A stretch of DNA of 64,000 nucleotides from UBA1563 sp041667115 (GTDB lineage: Bacteria; Bacteroidota; Ignavibacteria; Ignavibacteriales; Ignavibacteriaceae), in contig JBAYFO010000012.1 of NCBI GenBank assembly GCA_041667115.1, positions 1 through 64,000 on the forward strand, given 5' to 3'. Positions within the stretch are counted from its first letter, which is position 1. Every line of letters starts with the position of its first letter. Below, one piece after another: positions 36,330 through 45,254 of the stretch. Under the pieces are notes generated by a model. That model was not told where the DNA came from and made no database searches. It saw nothing but the letters and a program-made list of their open reading frames with translations. Position numbers and translations under genes: made by a program.

Positions 36330-36360
36330 TTGCTTTTAATATAATACTCCCTTACTTTTG
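36330..36360 (+). promoter_or_regulatory. Bacteroidetes-like promoter of the candidate small RNA
   Basis: TTG at 36330-36332 is followed 20 bases later by TACTTTTG (36353-36360), an exact match to TAnnTTTG. Transcription would begin about 7 bases on, at the foot of the first hairpin. Spacing is close to the Bacteroidetes consensus. Confidence 0.5.
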
Positions 36361-36365
36361 TCCCA

Positions 36366-36436
36366 TGATTCATTATGCTTACCCCCCATAGTGAATCTTC
36401 CCAAGCCCGGTGGCCTCCACCGGGCGATTTTTTTTT
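36366..36436 (+). ncRNA. Candidate small RNA with C-rich hairpin loop
   Basis: A roughly 70-base transcript is predicted between a Bacteroidetes-like promoter and a strong terminator. Hairpin 1 has an 11-bp stem (GATTCATTATG, 36367-36377; CATAGTGAATC, 36387-36397, one G-U pair) with the loop CTTACCCCC. Hairpin 2 is the terminator, a 9-bp GC stem with a T9 tail. No open reading frame or known RNA family was recognised; the SRP RNA motif GGAAGCAGC is absent. C-rich loops in other bacteria pair with Shine-Dalgarno sequences. Confidence 0.5.
36405..36436 (+). terminator. Strong rho-independent terminator
   Basis: GCCCGGTGG (36405-36413) pairs perfectly with CCACCGGGC (36417-36425) around a 3-base loop, followed two bases later by nine T residues. 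It can end the candidate small RNA and any read-through from the transporter gene. Confidence 0.95.
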
Positions 36437-36550
36437 AAAATATCTATCCGTCCTTTATAAGAAAATCTGATGGAATGGCTGTAAGAATTGGTTCTGTTTT
36501 ACTTCAGTAATAATTATCTAATTGACAAAACCTGTTCGCGATTTATGTAC

Positions 36551-36964
36551 TCATTCCCCCATCACTTTCACAATCAATCTTTTCCTTCGTTGACCGTCAA
36601 ACTCGGCATAATAAATTTGCTGCCAGGGTCCGAAATCAAGTTTGCTGTTTGTTACCGGAACAATAACCTCATGATGAATGAGCAAACTCTTTAAGTGTGC
36701 ATCACCATTATCTTCGCCTGTTCTGTGATGGAGATAGCGTTCAGTAAAAGGAGCAAGTTTTTCAAGCCAAGTATCAATATCCTGGATAAGTCCATTCTCG
36801 GCATCATTTACATAAACACCTGCGGTGATGTGCATAGCGGAAACCAGAATCATCCCTTCTTTAATTCCGCTTTTGCTAAGAATTACTTCAACATCGTTTG
36901 TAATGTTGATGTATTCTCGTTTCTTTTTAGTGTTGAACCAAAGATACTCGGTATAAGTTTTCAT
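36551..36964 (-). CDS. yjbQ: YjbQ-family protein (UPF0047)
   Basis: 137 residues with the family signature: [13 protein letters not shown], the [16 protein letters not shown] metal-site region and a C-terminal [20 protein letters not shown]. YjbQ proteins are small trimeric enzymes reported to have weak thiamine-phosphate synthase activity; the real substrate is uncertain. It lies 8 bases after prfB and is probably cotranscribed. Confidence 0.9.
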   Translation of the reverse strand: MKTYTEYLWFNTKKKREYINITNDVEVILSKSGIKEGMILVSAMHITAGVYVNDAENGLIQDIDTWLEKLAPFTERYLHHRTGEDNGDAHLKSLLIHHEVIVPVTNSKLDFGPWQQIYYAEFDGQRRKRLIVKVMGE

Positions 36965-36972
36965 AGCGCTAC

Positions 36973-38074
36973 TTATGCTGTTCTATATTTCAATAAAAAT
37001 GCTTTTATGAATTTGTTAAGATCACCGTTCATTACTCCCTGAGTATCGGAAGTTTCATAATCTGTCCGGTGATCTTTCACCATATTATAGGGATGAAAAA
37101 CATAGGAACGGATTTGACTTCCCCATTCAATTTTCATTTTTGTTTTTTCAATCTCGTCAAGTTCGGCTTCCTGCTTCTCAACTTCTTTTTGATAGAGTTT
37201 TGATTTAAGAAGTTTCATCGCGTTCATCTTATTTTGTGTCTGCGAACGTTCGCTTTGGCAAGCCGCCACAGTATTGGTCGGAATGTGTGTAACACGAACG
37301 GCGGTTTCTACTTTGTTTACATTCTGTCCCCCTTTTCCGCCGGAACGGTAAGTATCAATTCGCAAATCTGCGGGATTAATTTCAATTTCAATTGTGTCGT
37401 CAACCTCTGGAATAACAAATACGGATGCAAAAGAAGTATGTCTTCTCTTATTAGCATCAAAAGGAGAAATTCTAACTAAGCGATGAACTCCATTCTCAGC
37501 TTTTAAATATCCGTAGGCATTTTCACCGGAAACTTCTATAGTCGCACTTTTAATACCGGCTCCGTCTCCATCAAGAACATCGAGCAACGTCATCTTAAAA
37601 TTGTTCTGTTCACCGTACCGGAAATACATACGCATAAGCATGTCAGCCCAATCCTGTGCCTCTGTTCCTCCTGCACCGGAGTGAATTGTAAGGATGCAAT
37701 TTTTGTTATCATCTTTTCCGCTTAACATACTTTTGAATTCAACTTCTTCAATAGCAACGAACAGATCATCCAAATCTTTTTGAATCTCACTTTCAAATGA
37801 AATATCTTCTTCTGCTGAAGTTAAATCAATTAAATCCTTTATGTCGTTAGCTTTTTTCTCAAGTTGATTCCAGAGGTCAGCCCAATCTTGCAGAATCTTT
37901 AACTGCTGTAATATCTTTTGCGCATTTTTTTGATCATCCCAAAAATTTTTCGCCTCAGTCTTTGCTTTGAGTTCTGATATAATAATTTCATTTTTATCTA
38001 AGTCAAAGATAACCTCGTAAATTGTCGACGCGTTTTCTGTAGTCAGATAAAGTTTTTAATTCTTCGTTGTACAT
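36973..38074 (-). CDS. prfB: Peptide chain release factor 2, programmed +1 frameshift
   Basis: The full gene needs a +1 frameshift. The first frame runs from ATG 38074 for 23 codons (ending LRGYL) to an in-frame TGA at 38005-38003 within CTTTGAC; skipping one base gives GAC at 38004 and 343 more codons, about 366 residues in all, the normal RF2 length. An upstream AGG resembles the internal Shine-Dalgarno of the classical site. SPF (codon recognition, in [14 protein letters not shown]) and GGQ (peptide release, in [13 protein letters not shown]) are present. Low RF2 causes more frameshifting, so expression is autoregulated. Confidence 0.96.
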
Positions 38075-38110
38075 AATTTTCTATCCTTTTATCGATCATT
38101 TTTTAATTTA

Positions 38111-38767
38111 TTATTTTGAATTATGAACCGAGTTCATAAATCGCTCAACTTTAAGTGGGTCAAGTTTCCCATTAGTTCTCACGCCGCTGCAAACGTCAAC
38201 ACCAAATGGTTTAACAATCCTAATAGCTTCTTTAACATTTTCTGCGGTTAAACCACCGGCAAGAAGTATTGGGATTGGTACTGAGTCACGAATCATTCTA
38301 CTTATTTCCCAATCATGTTGTCTTCCGGTTCCACCGAGTTCTTTAATTGGTAAATCAGGGTTACCTGAATCAAGAAGAATAGCATCAACGTGTTTAGAAA
38401 TTGATAACGCTTGTTCAATTGATTCTTTTCCTTTAACATGAATGACCTGAACAATTTTAATCCCGGGTAAAGCTACATGTATTTCTTCATAACTACCGTT
38501 TTTCAATTCATCAACAATCTGAATAGTGTTTGTGCCAACTTTTTTTTGATGTAGAATGATTTGCGTGGCATCTGTTTCACTTGTAAGAAGAAATGAAGCA
38601 ATGGCAGGTGGTATAAAGGCAGCTATTTCTTTTATTTCCTCATCACTAATCACTCCTGGACCGGAAGGCATTTTAGCAACTAAACCCAAAGCTGATGCAC
38701 CATAACTAATCGCTATTTTTGCTTCATCAACATTTGAAATACAACAGATTTTAACTTTAGGAAACAT
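38111..38767 (-). CDS. trpF: Phosphoribosylanthranilate isomerase-like TIM barrel
   Basis: 218 residues of the TrpF family. VKICCIS at the N-terminus keeps the catalytic cysteine of KICG but has Cys in place of the following Gly. LLDSG near residue 130, GGTGRQHDWE near 145, LLAGGLT near 170 and GVDVCSGVRTNGK near 190 match the family's phosphate- and substrate-binding loops. TrpF isomerises phosphoribosylanthranilate in tryptophan synthesis. No other trp gene is in the window, so a related activity is possible. Confidence 0.75.
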   Translation of the reverse strand: MFPKVKICCISNVDEAKIAISYGASALGLVAKMPSGPGVISDEEIKEIAAFIPPAIASFLLTSETDATQIILHQKKVGTNTIQIVDELKNGSYEEIHVALPGIKIVQVIHVKGKESIEQALSISKHVDAILLDSGNPDLPIKELGGTGRQHDWEISRMIRDSVPIPILLAGGLTAENVKEAIRIVKPFGVDVCSGVRTNGKLDPLKVERFMNSVHNSK

Positions 38768-38775
38768 AATTTATG

Positions 38776-39093
38776 CTATTCAGCGACTTCAATTTCCATT
38801 CTCAATAAAGCTGCTGCAAGAGTTTTTCCTTGAGCGTCAAGTTTTAGTGAAACAGTTCCACCTCCACCAAGTGTGTTGTGTAAAATAAAATTGAGCGCTT
38901 TTAAATTTGGAAGTTCATAGCGTTCAACTTCGCCGAAACAAATTCCAGTGAAATGTTTTTTTACTTTTTCAATGGTCAAATGTTTTTGAATTATCTTAAA
39001 TCCATTATTGTCATACGCGATAATTCCAACATTGGCGGCGTCGCCTTTGTCGCCGCTTCTTCCATGTGCAATATCAATTAATTTTATTTTCAT
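38776..39093 (-). CDS. Stand-alone AtuA-like C-terminal domain protein
   Basis: The 105-residue protein matches the small domain found at the C-terminus of fused AtuA-type proteins (IAHGRSGDKGDAANVGIIAY and FILHNTLGGGGTVSL). I chose ATG 39093, preceded by GAAGATGAG and 19 bases after the stop of the AtuA gene; the longer frame from 39144 would overlap that gene. It probably works as a complex with the adjacent large subunit. Confidence 0.82.
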   Translation of the reverse strand: MKIKLIDIAHGRSGDKGDAANVGIIAYDNNGFKIIQKHLTIEKVKKHFTGICFGEVERYELPNLKALNFILHNTLGGGGTVSLKLDAQGKTLAAALLRMEIEVAE

Positions 39094-39112
39094 ATTCTCA
39101 TCTTCTTTATAG

Positions 39113-40480
39113 TTAAATTTCCAATATCTCAACTTTAGGTTCAACTAATGTTTTTAGAAGCAACGCAGGCCAATAGGCTACCACTTCATTGGGCTTCGGT
39201 CTTCCTCCGGCAAAGCCCGTAACACTTGGCGGACCGGTTAAAATTAACGGCGCTATTTCTTTTCCAAATCTTTCAACAGAATAATAATCATGCGAACGAA
39301 CTGCAACACGCAATTGAATTTCATTTATCAAATCTTCATCAAGTTCCGGTGCAAGAGGTCCGTGACATGAATTATAGCCTACAAACTCACTTCTGATCTC
39401 ATCAAAAGAAAGGTTAAGTAATTGCAGTCTTTTTCTCAAAATTTTATCGGCTGCTTCTGCTTTTGTTAAAGCCTTCGGCCATGAATACGTTAAACTGCTT
39501 GAAGCTGAAAACCCATCAGCATATGAACATGAAACTTTGTAAAATTCTGTTTCCGGTTTTCCGGTAATACCGAACACCCGTACACGGTTTTCTCCACTTT
39601 GTTTGATTTTGATCGACGTAAAATCTGCCACACAATCGGGCGTAATATATTCTTCAGGATTTCCAATTTCATAAAGCAATTGTTCACTTACTGTTTCGAC
39701 GGTAACTTTACCTCCGAGTGCTTCATGTTTTGTAATGATAAATTCTCCGGTGGGAAAAGCTTCACAAATAGGAAAACCTATTTCCGCGAAGTTAGGAACT
39801 GATTCCCAATCACCTAAAAAATTTCCCCCGGTAGATTGCGCTCCACACTCTAAAATATGTCCCGCTATTGTTCCTGCAGAAAGTAGATCATACTGATTTT
39901 TCTTCCACCCAAATTCGTAGATCATTGGGGCTAAAGTAAGCCCGGTATCGGTTGTCCTCCCTGTAATAACAATATCAGCGCCTTTCTCAAGAGCTTCAAC
40001 AATCGGGAAGGCACCGAAATACACATTTGCGCTTAATAATTTTTCCTTCACTGTAAGAATTGATTGACCGGTTTCCATATTCTTTAATTCAGAACCGCCT
40101 TTTAATAATTCATCGATTTCCTCTTTGATATCATCACCGAGAACAATCCCAATTTTTAGTTCTGTAATGCCAATTGATTCTGCTACTTGAAGAACTGCTT
40201 TTCCACAGGCGATTGGATTAACACCTCCACCGTTTGTAATAATTTTAATATTTTTTTCTTTACAAATCGGAAGAATTCGTTTCATCAATTCGGGAATATC
40301 TTTAGCGTACCCTAATTCCGGATTTTTGTTTTTCTGCTTCTGAAGGATTGACATGGTTACTTCAGCTAAATAATCCATAACTAAGTAGTCAACCTCACCT
40401 TTTGTAACTTGATAGAATGGAGCTTCGATAAGATCACCCCAAAAACCCTGGCCAGAAGCAATTCTAATTTTATCTTTCAT
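39113..40480 (-). CDS. AtuA-family protein (DUF1446)
   Basis: 455 residues with the acyclic terpene utilisation AtuA signature: IASGQGFWGD at the N-terminus, YLVMDYLAEVTM, TNGGGVNPIACG near residue 85, GRTTDTGLTLAP near 175 and GGNFLGDWE near 210. Genetic work in Pseudomonas links AtuA to citronellol/geranyl-CoA breakdown, but its reaction is unknown and most homologues lie outside terpene clusters, as here. Its start overlaps the miaA stop by four bases. Confidence 0.85.
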   Translation of the reverse strand: MKDKIRIASGQGFWGDLIEAPFYQVTKGEVDYLVMDYLAEVTMSILQKQKNKNPELGYAKDIPELMKRILPICKEKNIKIITNGGGVNPIACGKAVLQVAESIGITELKIGIVLGDDIKEEIDELLKGGSELKNMETGQSILTVKEKLLSANVYFGAFPIVEALEKGADIVITGRTTDTGLTLAPMIYEFGWKKNQYDLLSAGTIAGHILECGAQSTGGNFLGDWESVPNFAEIGFPICEAFPTGEFIITKHEALGGKVTVETVSEQLLYEIGNPEEYITPDCVADFTSIKIKQSGENRVRVFGITGKPETEFYKVSCSYADGFSASSSLTYSWPKALTKAEAADKILRKRLQLLNLSFDEIRSEFVGYNSCHGPLAPELDEDLINEIQLRVAVRSHDYYSVERFGKEIAPLILTGPPSVTGFAGGRPKPNEVVAYWPALLLKTLVEPKVEILEI

Positions 40481-41406
40481 GATGCAACTTTAATGTTGTT
40501 AAGAATTAAGTTTTTTACTTGAATCAAATCTAACTCATTTTCAATATCGAACCAATGAATGCGTTCATCTTTCCTGAACCACGTAAGCTGCCTCTTAGCG
40601 TACCTTCGTGTATTCCTTTTTATCAAAGAAATTGCAGTCTCTAAGTGAATTTCATCTTTTAAATAAGCAATTATTTCTTTATAGCCAACGGAATTCAATG
40701 AATTTAACGTTTCACTATATCCTTTTGCTAAAATGGATTTTACTTCTTCTACCAGACCATTCTTGATCATTTCATCAACCCGTAATTCTATTCTTTTATA
40801 AAGAAATTCTCGTTTCCAATTTAAGCCAAATTGAAGAAAGTTGTAATCATCCCTATTGCTATTTTGTGTAGAATGATATTCAGTTATCGATTTACCAGTT
40901 AGATAGAAAACTTCCAATGCCCGGATTACTCTTTTCCAATTTTGTGGGAGCATCGTTTTAACAGCTTCGGAATCAACGCTTCCCAATTCCCGATAAAGAA
41001 ATTCGTTCCCATATTTTTCTTTTTTAGTAAACAACTCTTTTCGGATCTCATCGTCAGCAGCAAGATCAACAATTCCATCAATCAAAGCTCTAATGTACAA
41101 TCCGGAACCACCGGTAACTACCGGTATCATCTTATTATGAATAAGATTATCGATTTTTACTAAAGCTAATTTCTCGAATGAACTCACATCAAAATTCTCG
41201 TCCAATTCTAAAAAGTTGATAAATGAGTGCGGAACCGTCTCTAGCTCGGAACTCGATGGTTTAGCTGTTCCAATATCTATTAATTTATAAACCTGACGGC
41301 TATCAGCCGAAATAATTTCAGAATTTAATTCAGTGGCTATATCAATGGCCAAACTTGATTTGCCGGAGCATGTCGGACCAACAATTACAAGAACTAACTC
41401 TCCCAA
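40477..41406 (-). CDS. miaA: tRNA dimethylallyltransferase
   Basis: 309 residues. The P-loop GPTCSGKSSLA, ISADSRQVYK, TGGSGLYIRALIDG and the C-terminal RNTRRYAKRQLTWFRKDERI are all diagnostic. It adds a dimethylallyl group to adenosine 37 of tRNAs that read codons starting with U. It overlaps pcm by 13 bases and the AtuA gene by four. Confidence 0.97.
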   Translation of the reverse strand: MGELVLVIVGPTCSGKSSLAIDIATELNSEIISADSRQVYKLIDIGTAKPSSSELETVPHSFINFLELDENFDVSSFEKLALVKIDNLIHNKMIPVVTGGSGLYIRALIDGIVDLAADDEIRKELFTKKEKYGNEFLYRELGSVDSEAVKTMLPQNWKRVIRALEVFYLTGKSITEYHSTQNSNRDDYNFLQFGLNWKREFLYKRIELRVDEMIKNGLVEEVKSILAKGYSETLNSLNSVGYKEIIAYLKDEIHLETAISLIKRNTRRYAKRQLTWFRKDERIHWFDIENELDLIQVKNLILNNIKVAS

Positions 41407-42029
41407 CCTTCTCGTCCTATTAATGGTACAAATGTAAAAGAAGGAATTTCTTTTTTGTCAAAATTATTTTCATCAATCTTCGTAATTACCGTCAGAATTT
41501 GAGAATTTTTATCCCCAACCGGGATAACAAGTTTACTCCCTACAGCTAATTGTTTTTTTAATGAATTTGGTATTACCGGTGATCCAGCTGTAACAATAAT
41601 GCCGTCGTATGGAGCGAATTCTTCCCATCCTATAGTTCCATCGCCTAATTTTAATAAAGCGCGAAAATTTTTTTCGTCGAACAATTGACGTGTCCTAGCA
41701 TAAATATCAAACTGCCTTTCAATACTAAAAACTCTCATTCCCATACTGATCAAAATTGCCGCTTGGTAACCAGACCCGGTACCAATTTCCAGCACTTTTG
41801 CTCCTTTTTGCAACTTCAATTCTTGTGTCATAAAGGCAACGGTATAAGGTTGAGAAATAGTCTGTCCAAATCCGATAGGCAGGGCTACATCGCGGTAAGC
41901 ATGAGATCCAAGTGCTTTCGGTAAAAACATGTGCCGTTCAACACTAAGGAATGCATCCAATACCATCTTATCGGTGATATTTCGTTCTTTTAATTTTTCT
42001 ACTAATTCTTTTCGTTCTGATTCAAACAT
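41394..42029 (-). CDS. pcm: Protein-L-isoaspartate O-methyltransferase
   Basis: 211 residues. RHMFLP near residue 32, the SAM-binding VLEIGTGSGYQAAIL near 83 and DGIIVTAGSP near 140 identify PCMT. It methylates isoaspartyl residues of damaged proteins so they can be repaired. First gene of the minus-strand run that continues through miaA to yjbQ. Confidence 0.95.
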   Translation of the reverse strand: MFESERKELVEKLKERNITDKMVLDAFLSVERHMFLPKALGSHAYRDVALPIGFGQTISQPYTVAFMTQELKLQKGAKVLEIGTGSGYQAAILISMGMRVFSIERQFDIYARTRQLFDEKNFRALLKLGDGTIGWEEFAPYDGIIVTAGSPVIPNSLKKQLAVGSKLVIPVGDKNSQILTVITKIDENNFDKKEIPSFTFVPLIGREGWES

Positions 42030-42117
42030 AAATATTTTTTTAATGATAAATTACAATATAGATATTTCATGAATTATTTCTATTTTTCTATTCAAAGAGA
42101 ATTTTTTAGGAGTTCAA

Positions 42118-42639
42118 ATGTTGCTTGATGGTGTTTTGGGTCCAATAATTATTATGCTAATGCGTATCTGCGATGTTACGATTGGAACTTTTCGAACTAT
42201 TTTAGTTGTACAAGGAAGAAGATACTTAGCCGGCTTAGCTGGATTTTTTGAGGTCTTGATATGGGTTTTTGCAATTAGAATCATTTTTCAGCACTTGGAT
42301 AACATAGGAAATTTGTTCGGATATGCAGTCGGCTTTAGTATCGGAAATGTTCTAGGAATAACTCTTGAGCAAAAAGTAGGACTTGGTTTCTTACAGCTAA
42401 CCATAATTTCAAAATACTATACAGAACAATTAGTCCATGCGTTGAGAAGAGCTAAAATTGGAGTCACAATTATTCCCGGTGAAGGAGGCACTGGTGGAGT
42501 ATCCATAATTATTTGTCTTGTTCCAAGAAAGCTGAGAAAACAAACGATATTGCTTATAGAATCGATTGATAATGAGGCATTTATTACTGTGCAATCTTCT
42601 TTACCCTACCGGGGATTTATCCATGGTTCGAGAAAGTGA
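42118..42639 (+). CDS. UPF0316 / DUF2179 membrane protein
   Basis: 173 residues. The N-terminal half has three hydrophobic segments (DUF5698 type, MRICDVTIGTFRTILVVQG and FFEVLIWVFAIR) and the C-terminal half is the soluble DUF2179 domain with GVTIIPGEGGTGGVS. The DUF2179 domain is thought to bind a small ligand; the function is unknown. TTAGGAG precedes the ATG. It stands alone, divergent from pcm. Confidence 0.85.
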   Translation: MLLDGVLGPIIIMLMRICDVTIGTFRTILVVQGRRYLAGLAGFFEVLIWVFAIRIIFQHLDNIGNLFGYAVGFSIGNVLGITLEQKVGLGFLQLTIISKYYTEQLVHALRRAKIGVTIIPGEGGTGGVSIIICLVPRKLRKQTILLIESIDNEAFITVQSSLPYRGFIHGSRK

Positions 42640-42894
42640 AGTAAGCCAACAACACAAATAGAAGAACATTGAATTATAATAAATTTTAGAGAAAATGTTC
42701 TCCTAATCTTCTTTATTAACACTAAATCAAAAAATTAAGTAGGTGAAATAGAAATTTTTAACCAACCGTTTGAAAAGTATCGACTAGGTACATAGTTGTA
42801 AATAATATTAGAAAGATAAGTAGTTTTTCTTCAAACAGATTTGGAAAAATTTTCGCATTCTCCTATATTAAGTAAGTTCTTTTGATAAATTTAT
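42640..42894. other. Non-coding gap before the tRNA-Gly gene
   Basis: No gene was found. A long-range inverted repeat AGAACATT (42663-42670) and AATGTTCT (42694-42701) is present but has a 23-base loop and no T-run, so I do not call it a terminator. The promoter of the tRNA genes should lie in the last 60 bases. Confidence 0.4.
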
Positions 42895-42967
<73 letters not shown>

Positions 42968-43056
42968 CTCTAGCAAATCCACGAAGGTGGATTTTATTTT
43001 TTGTGGGATTTACTATATTTTATCCCATTTTAATTTCTGCTTATATTTAATTTATT

Positions 43057-43130
43057 GGCGCTGTACCCAAGCGGTCTAAGGGGAAGGTCTGCAAAACCTT
43101 TATTCGTCGGTTCGAATCCGACCGGCGCCT
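43057..43130 (+). tRNA. tRNA-Cys(GCA)
   Basis: 74 bases: acceptor GGCGCTG/CGGCGCC with one G-U pair, anticodon stem AAGGT/ACCTT with loop CTGCAAA giving GCA, T-loop TTCGAAT, and the discriminator U73 expected of tRNA-Cys. It is about 90 bases after tRNA-Gly and probably cotranscribed. CCA is not encoded. Confidence 0.97.
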
Positions 43131-43131
43131 C

Positions 43132-43163
43132 AAAAAAAAACTCGATTATTTCGAGTTTTTTTT
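43132..43163. terminator. Bidirectional terminator after tRNA-Cys
   Basis: CTCGA (43141-43145) pairs with TCGAG (43151-43155); flanking A9 and T8 runs extend the stem and serve as T-tracts on each strand. It can end the tRNA transcript and the convergent acyl synthetase gene. Confidence 0.9.
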
Positions 43164-43193
43164 ATTTTAAAGAAATACCGTTGAATGAATTTT

Positions 43194-44714
43194 TTATCTT
43201 CCTTGCACAATATCCCGAACTTTTTCCGTAATAGTTTTAAAATCAATTTTACCACTTCCTAATTTTGGCATTTCAGACATTACAACAAACTTATAAGGAA
43301 CAGCAATACTTGGAAGCTGTTCAGACATTTTGCTAAGAATTGCTTTTTCATCAACTTGTTGCGTAACCGTTGCTACAATACGTGCACCCCGGATAGCATC
43401 CGGTACTTCAACTACGCAACATTCAACATCAGGCGGCAATAGTTTCTCAAGAACATCTTCAACTTTTATTAATGAAACCATCTCCCCTCCTATTTTGAGA
43501 AATCTTTTTAATCTCCCTACGTGCCATAAATAACCGTCCGCATCTTTATAACCCATATCTCCGGTATCATACCATCCGTGACGAATACTTAACGATGTTT
43601 GTTCAAAATCATCAAAATATCCTTTCATTACATTGTCACCTTTAACCAGGATTTTTCCAATTTCTCCAACTTTACATGCATCACCGGTTTCATAATTTTC
43701 GACCATCACTTGTACTCCTTCAATAGGACGACCAACACTTCCCGGCCGGTTATACTCAAGAGTATTAACCGTAATTGCAGGACTTGTTTCGGTAGCTCCG
43801 TATGCTTCAAGAAGAACTTTCCCATGTTTTTCCATAAAACCTTTCCGTAGCGCATCCGGACATTTATCCGCGCCTGAAAGTAAAATGCGTGCTGATTGAA
43901 AGTCCCCCGGCTTTGAACTACGCAAATATCCCCAGAAGAATGTTGGTGTACCTGCCATCAATGTCACTTTCTCATCTCGGACTATATCGCAAATCGTTTT
44001 GAAGTCGAGAGGATTAGCATAGGTTACAATCGACATCCCAACAGCCATCGGGACCCAAAGATTAGCTGTTTGTCCAAACACATGAAAATAAGGAAGATTG
44101 GCAAGGAAAATATCATCTGATGTGAAAGTGAAAGCTTTTATAAGGCTTTCATAATTTTGGGTAATATTTTTGTGTGTAAGCTGTACACCTTTGGGATCTT
44201 TTTCACTTCCGCTTGTAAAGAGAATGAGTAAAGTATCATTTTCATCTCCTTGATGAATTCTCTTAAGCAGTAAATCAACGGGTAAACTTGCTTTGATTGC
44301 GGCTTTTATTTTATCTAAAACCGAAACAGATTTCATAATGTCTTCTAGAAATATCATTCCTTCAACTTTACGGCAATTAATTTTTTCACAAAGAGTTCTG
44401 GATGTAATAATTGTTTGAAAAGCACATTTTTTTTGTGCGAACTCGCTATTTGAAGCTGCACCTGTAGAATAGTTGATCATCACTGGAACACGACCACTCA
44501 TAAGAGTCCCAAGTATTGATAAAACTGAGCCTGCAGAGTTTGGCAACATTATCCCTAAAAAACCGGCATCGTAGTTCTGAAACTTTTTTGCAAGGATGAG
44601 GGAGCCTATCAAAGCCTTTTTATAAGTCAATTTGCGGTTGAGCGTTTTGTCGATTATCGCTAGTTTTTTTTCGTATTGCTTAGCAATCCGCACAAATTGT
44701 TGATGTAACAGCAT
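43194..44714 (-). CDS. AMP-forming acyl-ACP/acyl-CoA synthetase
   Basis: 506-residue ANL-superfamily enzyme. The P-loop ILFTSGSEKDPKGVQLTH near residue 165, YGATETSPAITVN near 310, WYDTGDMGY near 390 and GRLKRFLKIGGEM near 408 are present. The SGSEKDPKGV form of the P-loop resembles the acyl-ACP synthetase half of Aas, which reactivates fatty acids for phospholipid repair, rather than catabolic FadD. The acyltransferase half is absent. It is monocistronic. Confidence 0.83.
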   Translation of the reverse strand: MLLHQQFVRIAKQYEKKLAIIDKTLNRKLTYKKALIGSLILAKKFQNYDAGFLGIMLPNSAGSVLSILGTLMSGRVPVMINYSTGAASNSEFAQKKCAFQTIITSRTLCEKINCRKVEGMIFLEDIMKSVSVLDKIKAAIKASLPVDLLLKRIHQGDENDTLLILFTSGSEKDPKGVQLTHKNITQNYESLIKAFTFTSDDIFLANLPYFHVFGQTANLWVPMAVGMSIVTYANPLDFKTICDIVRDEKVTLMAGTPTFFWGYLRSSKPGDFQSARILLSGADKCPDALRKGFMEKHGKVLLEAYGATETSPAITVNTLEYNRPGSVGRPIEGVQVMVENYETGDACKVGEIGKILVKGDNVMKGYFDDFEQTSLSIRHGWYDTGDMGYKDADGYLWHVGRLKRFLKIGGEMVSLIKVEDVLEKLLPPDVECCVVEVPDAIRGARIVATVTQQVDEKAILSKMSEQLPSIAVPYKFVVMSEMPKLGSGKIDFKTITEKVRDIVQGR

Positions 44715-45254
44715 CTTTACTCCTTATTCATTTTTTATTTCTTACTTGAAATTAGAAACACACTTTTACAGATGAGTTTAGCACATATATTCTATTTTTA
44801 TAACTGTAATATATTTATTTAGTATGAAATTTATAAGAAATAATTCGGATGGAATGCGGTATTCTTGAAAATATTTTTATAACCCACTTATCCTCTTCCA
44901 AAGTTCTATTATATTTTCTCTATGATGGAAAAGGCCTCCATGAGTGCTATTGTAATCATTTATTCACATTACACCAAAAACACAATCGATACCATCTTTC
45001 TAATCTCAATCTTTTTCTTGCTCTGCATTAGCTTTCTTAAAATGAGTAATCCGCGCGAACGAATGAGATCACGCTCCTGAGATTAAGAAGTTTTTTTCAA
45101 TAACAAATTGCAATAGAAGGTGTGAAAATTCAGTTTGCATAAATCCCGCTAACTATTCTATACTAATTCCAACTGTTGACTTTAACATGATTTATATGTA
45201 AAATTTGTTCGAAGAATACTCGAACTTATTAACGACTTACAGTAACTACCTTTT
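44715..45254. other. Non-coding gap before the T9SS-exported lyase
   Basis: About 540 bases without a convincing gene; a 60-residue frame at 44849-45031 has no recognisable features. An inverted repeat GTTCGA (45207-45212) and TCGAAC (45220-45225), 30 bases before the lyase ATG, could be a regulatory site. Nothing else was recognised. Confidence 0.4.

Noticed and set aside
36110..36373. 87-residue minus-strand frame across the candidate small RNA
   Set aside because: Most of it is a shadow of the transporter gene, and the rest crosses the small-RNA promoter; no ribosome-binding site is seen.
36366..36436. Small SRP RNA
   Set aside because: The conserved GGAAGCAGC-type loop is absent and the C-rich loop does not fit.
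44849..45031. 60-residue frame in the gap before the lyase
   Set aside because: No ribosome-binding site, domain or signal, and composition is like the non-coding flanks.
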